Assembly (NCBI GenBank): GCA_003133005.1
Contig: PKZI01000208.1
Coordinates: forward strand, 1 to 6,016
Source: Acidimicrobiaceae bacterium
GTDB taxonomy: Bacteria; Actinomycetota; Acidimicrobiia; Acidimicrobiales; RAAP-2
Length of the DNA: 6,016 nucleotides
Direction of reading: 5' to 3'
In this document: positions 5,961-6,016 of the stretch, one piece after another
Layout: each line of letters starts with the position of its first letter
How positions within the stretch are numbered: position 1 is the first letter of the stretch
Made by a program: the position numbers and the translations under genes
The notes under the pieces: generated by a model
Databases searched by the model: none
The model's input: only the letters and a program-made list of their open reading frames with translations
What the model was told of the DNA's origin: nothing

Positions 5961-6016
5961 GCTCACGGCTCGCCTATCTTTCGCTGGGCTCTAACCTGGG
6001 TGACCGCGCTGCCCAC
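5957..6016 (+). CDS. folK: 2-amino-4-hydroxy-6-hydroxymethyldihydropteridine pyrophosphokinase (N-terminal 20 codons only)
   Basis: FolK transfers pyrophosphate from ATP to 6-hydroxymethyl-dihydropterin, making the FolP substrate. Only the first 20 codons lie in the window: a GTG start overlapping the folB stop by 4 nt, then RLAYLSLGSNLGDRAAH. The first strand plus LGSNLGDR is the standard N-terminus of this family, and folK after folB is the expected order. There is no separate ribosome site, so translation is likely coupled to folB. Confidence 0.9.
   Translation, partial: MSSRLAYLSLGSNLGDRAAH

Overview
The window is a GC-rich, fully plus-strand bacterial stretch packed with ten consecutive genes, the first and last cut by the window edges. 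The run hpt-folE-folP-folB-folK behind tilS is the classic actinobacterial folate cluster. The short TilS without the long C-terminal extension, the frequent GTG starts and the FolB wording around 'GVLDKERRRAQP' suggest a high-GC actinobacterium, possibly of the Acidimicrobiia type. The class-level placement is an inference from memory of protein style and was not searched.

Layout. Positions 1-2237 hold the ATPase (3' part) and two paralogous ABC-3 family permeases of a zinc/manganese-type importer; a substrate-binding protein, if linked, would lie upstream of the window. Positions 2234-3130 encode TilS (tRNA-Ile lysidine synthetase) and 3140-3709 Hpt (hypoxanthine phosphoribosyltransferase). 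Positions 3712-4293 encode FolE, 4284-5084 FolP, 5081-5590 a protein with a tyrosine/dual-specificity-phosphatase fold whose catalytic cysteine is replaced by glycine, 5598-5960 FolB, and 5957-6016 the first 20 codons of FolK.

The genes are spaced by at most 9 nt or overlap. Three junctions are GTGA overlaps (2234, 5081, 5957) and the folE/folP pair overlaps by 10 nt, so this looks like one translationally coupled transcript with no room for intergenic promoters or terminators. No RNA genes, mobile elements, CRISPR arrays or stretches lacking genes were seen.

Functionally, FolE converts GTP to dihydroneopterin triphosphate, FolB makes the hydroxymethyl pterin, FolK pyrophosphorylates it and FolP joins it to p-aminobenzoate. 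Hpt supplies IMP/GMP that can feed GTP. FolE is a zinc enzyme, which gives a possible reason for a zinc importer upstream. The points most worth a second look are the cysteine-less phosphatase-like protein inserted between folP and folB, the absence of ftsH from its usual place between hpt and folE, and the continuity of the metal importer with the folate genes.
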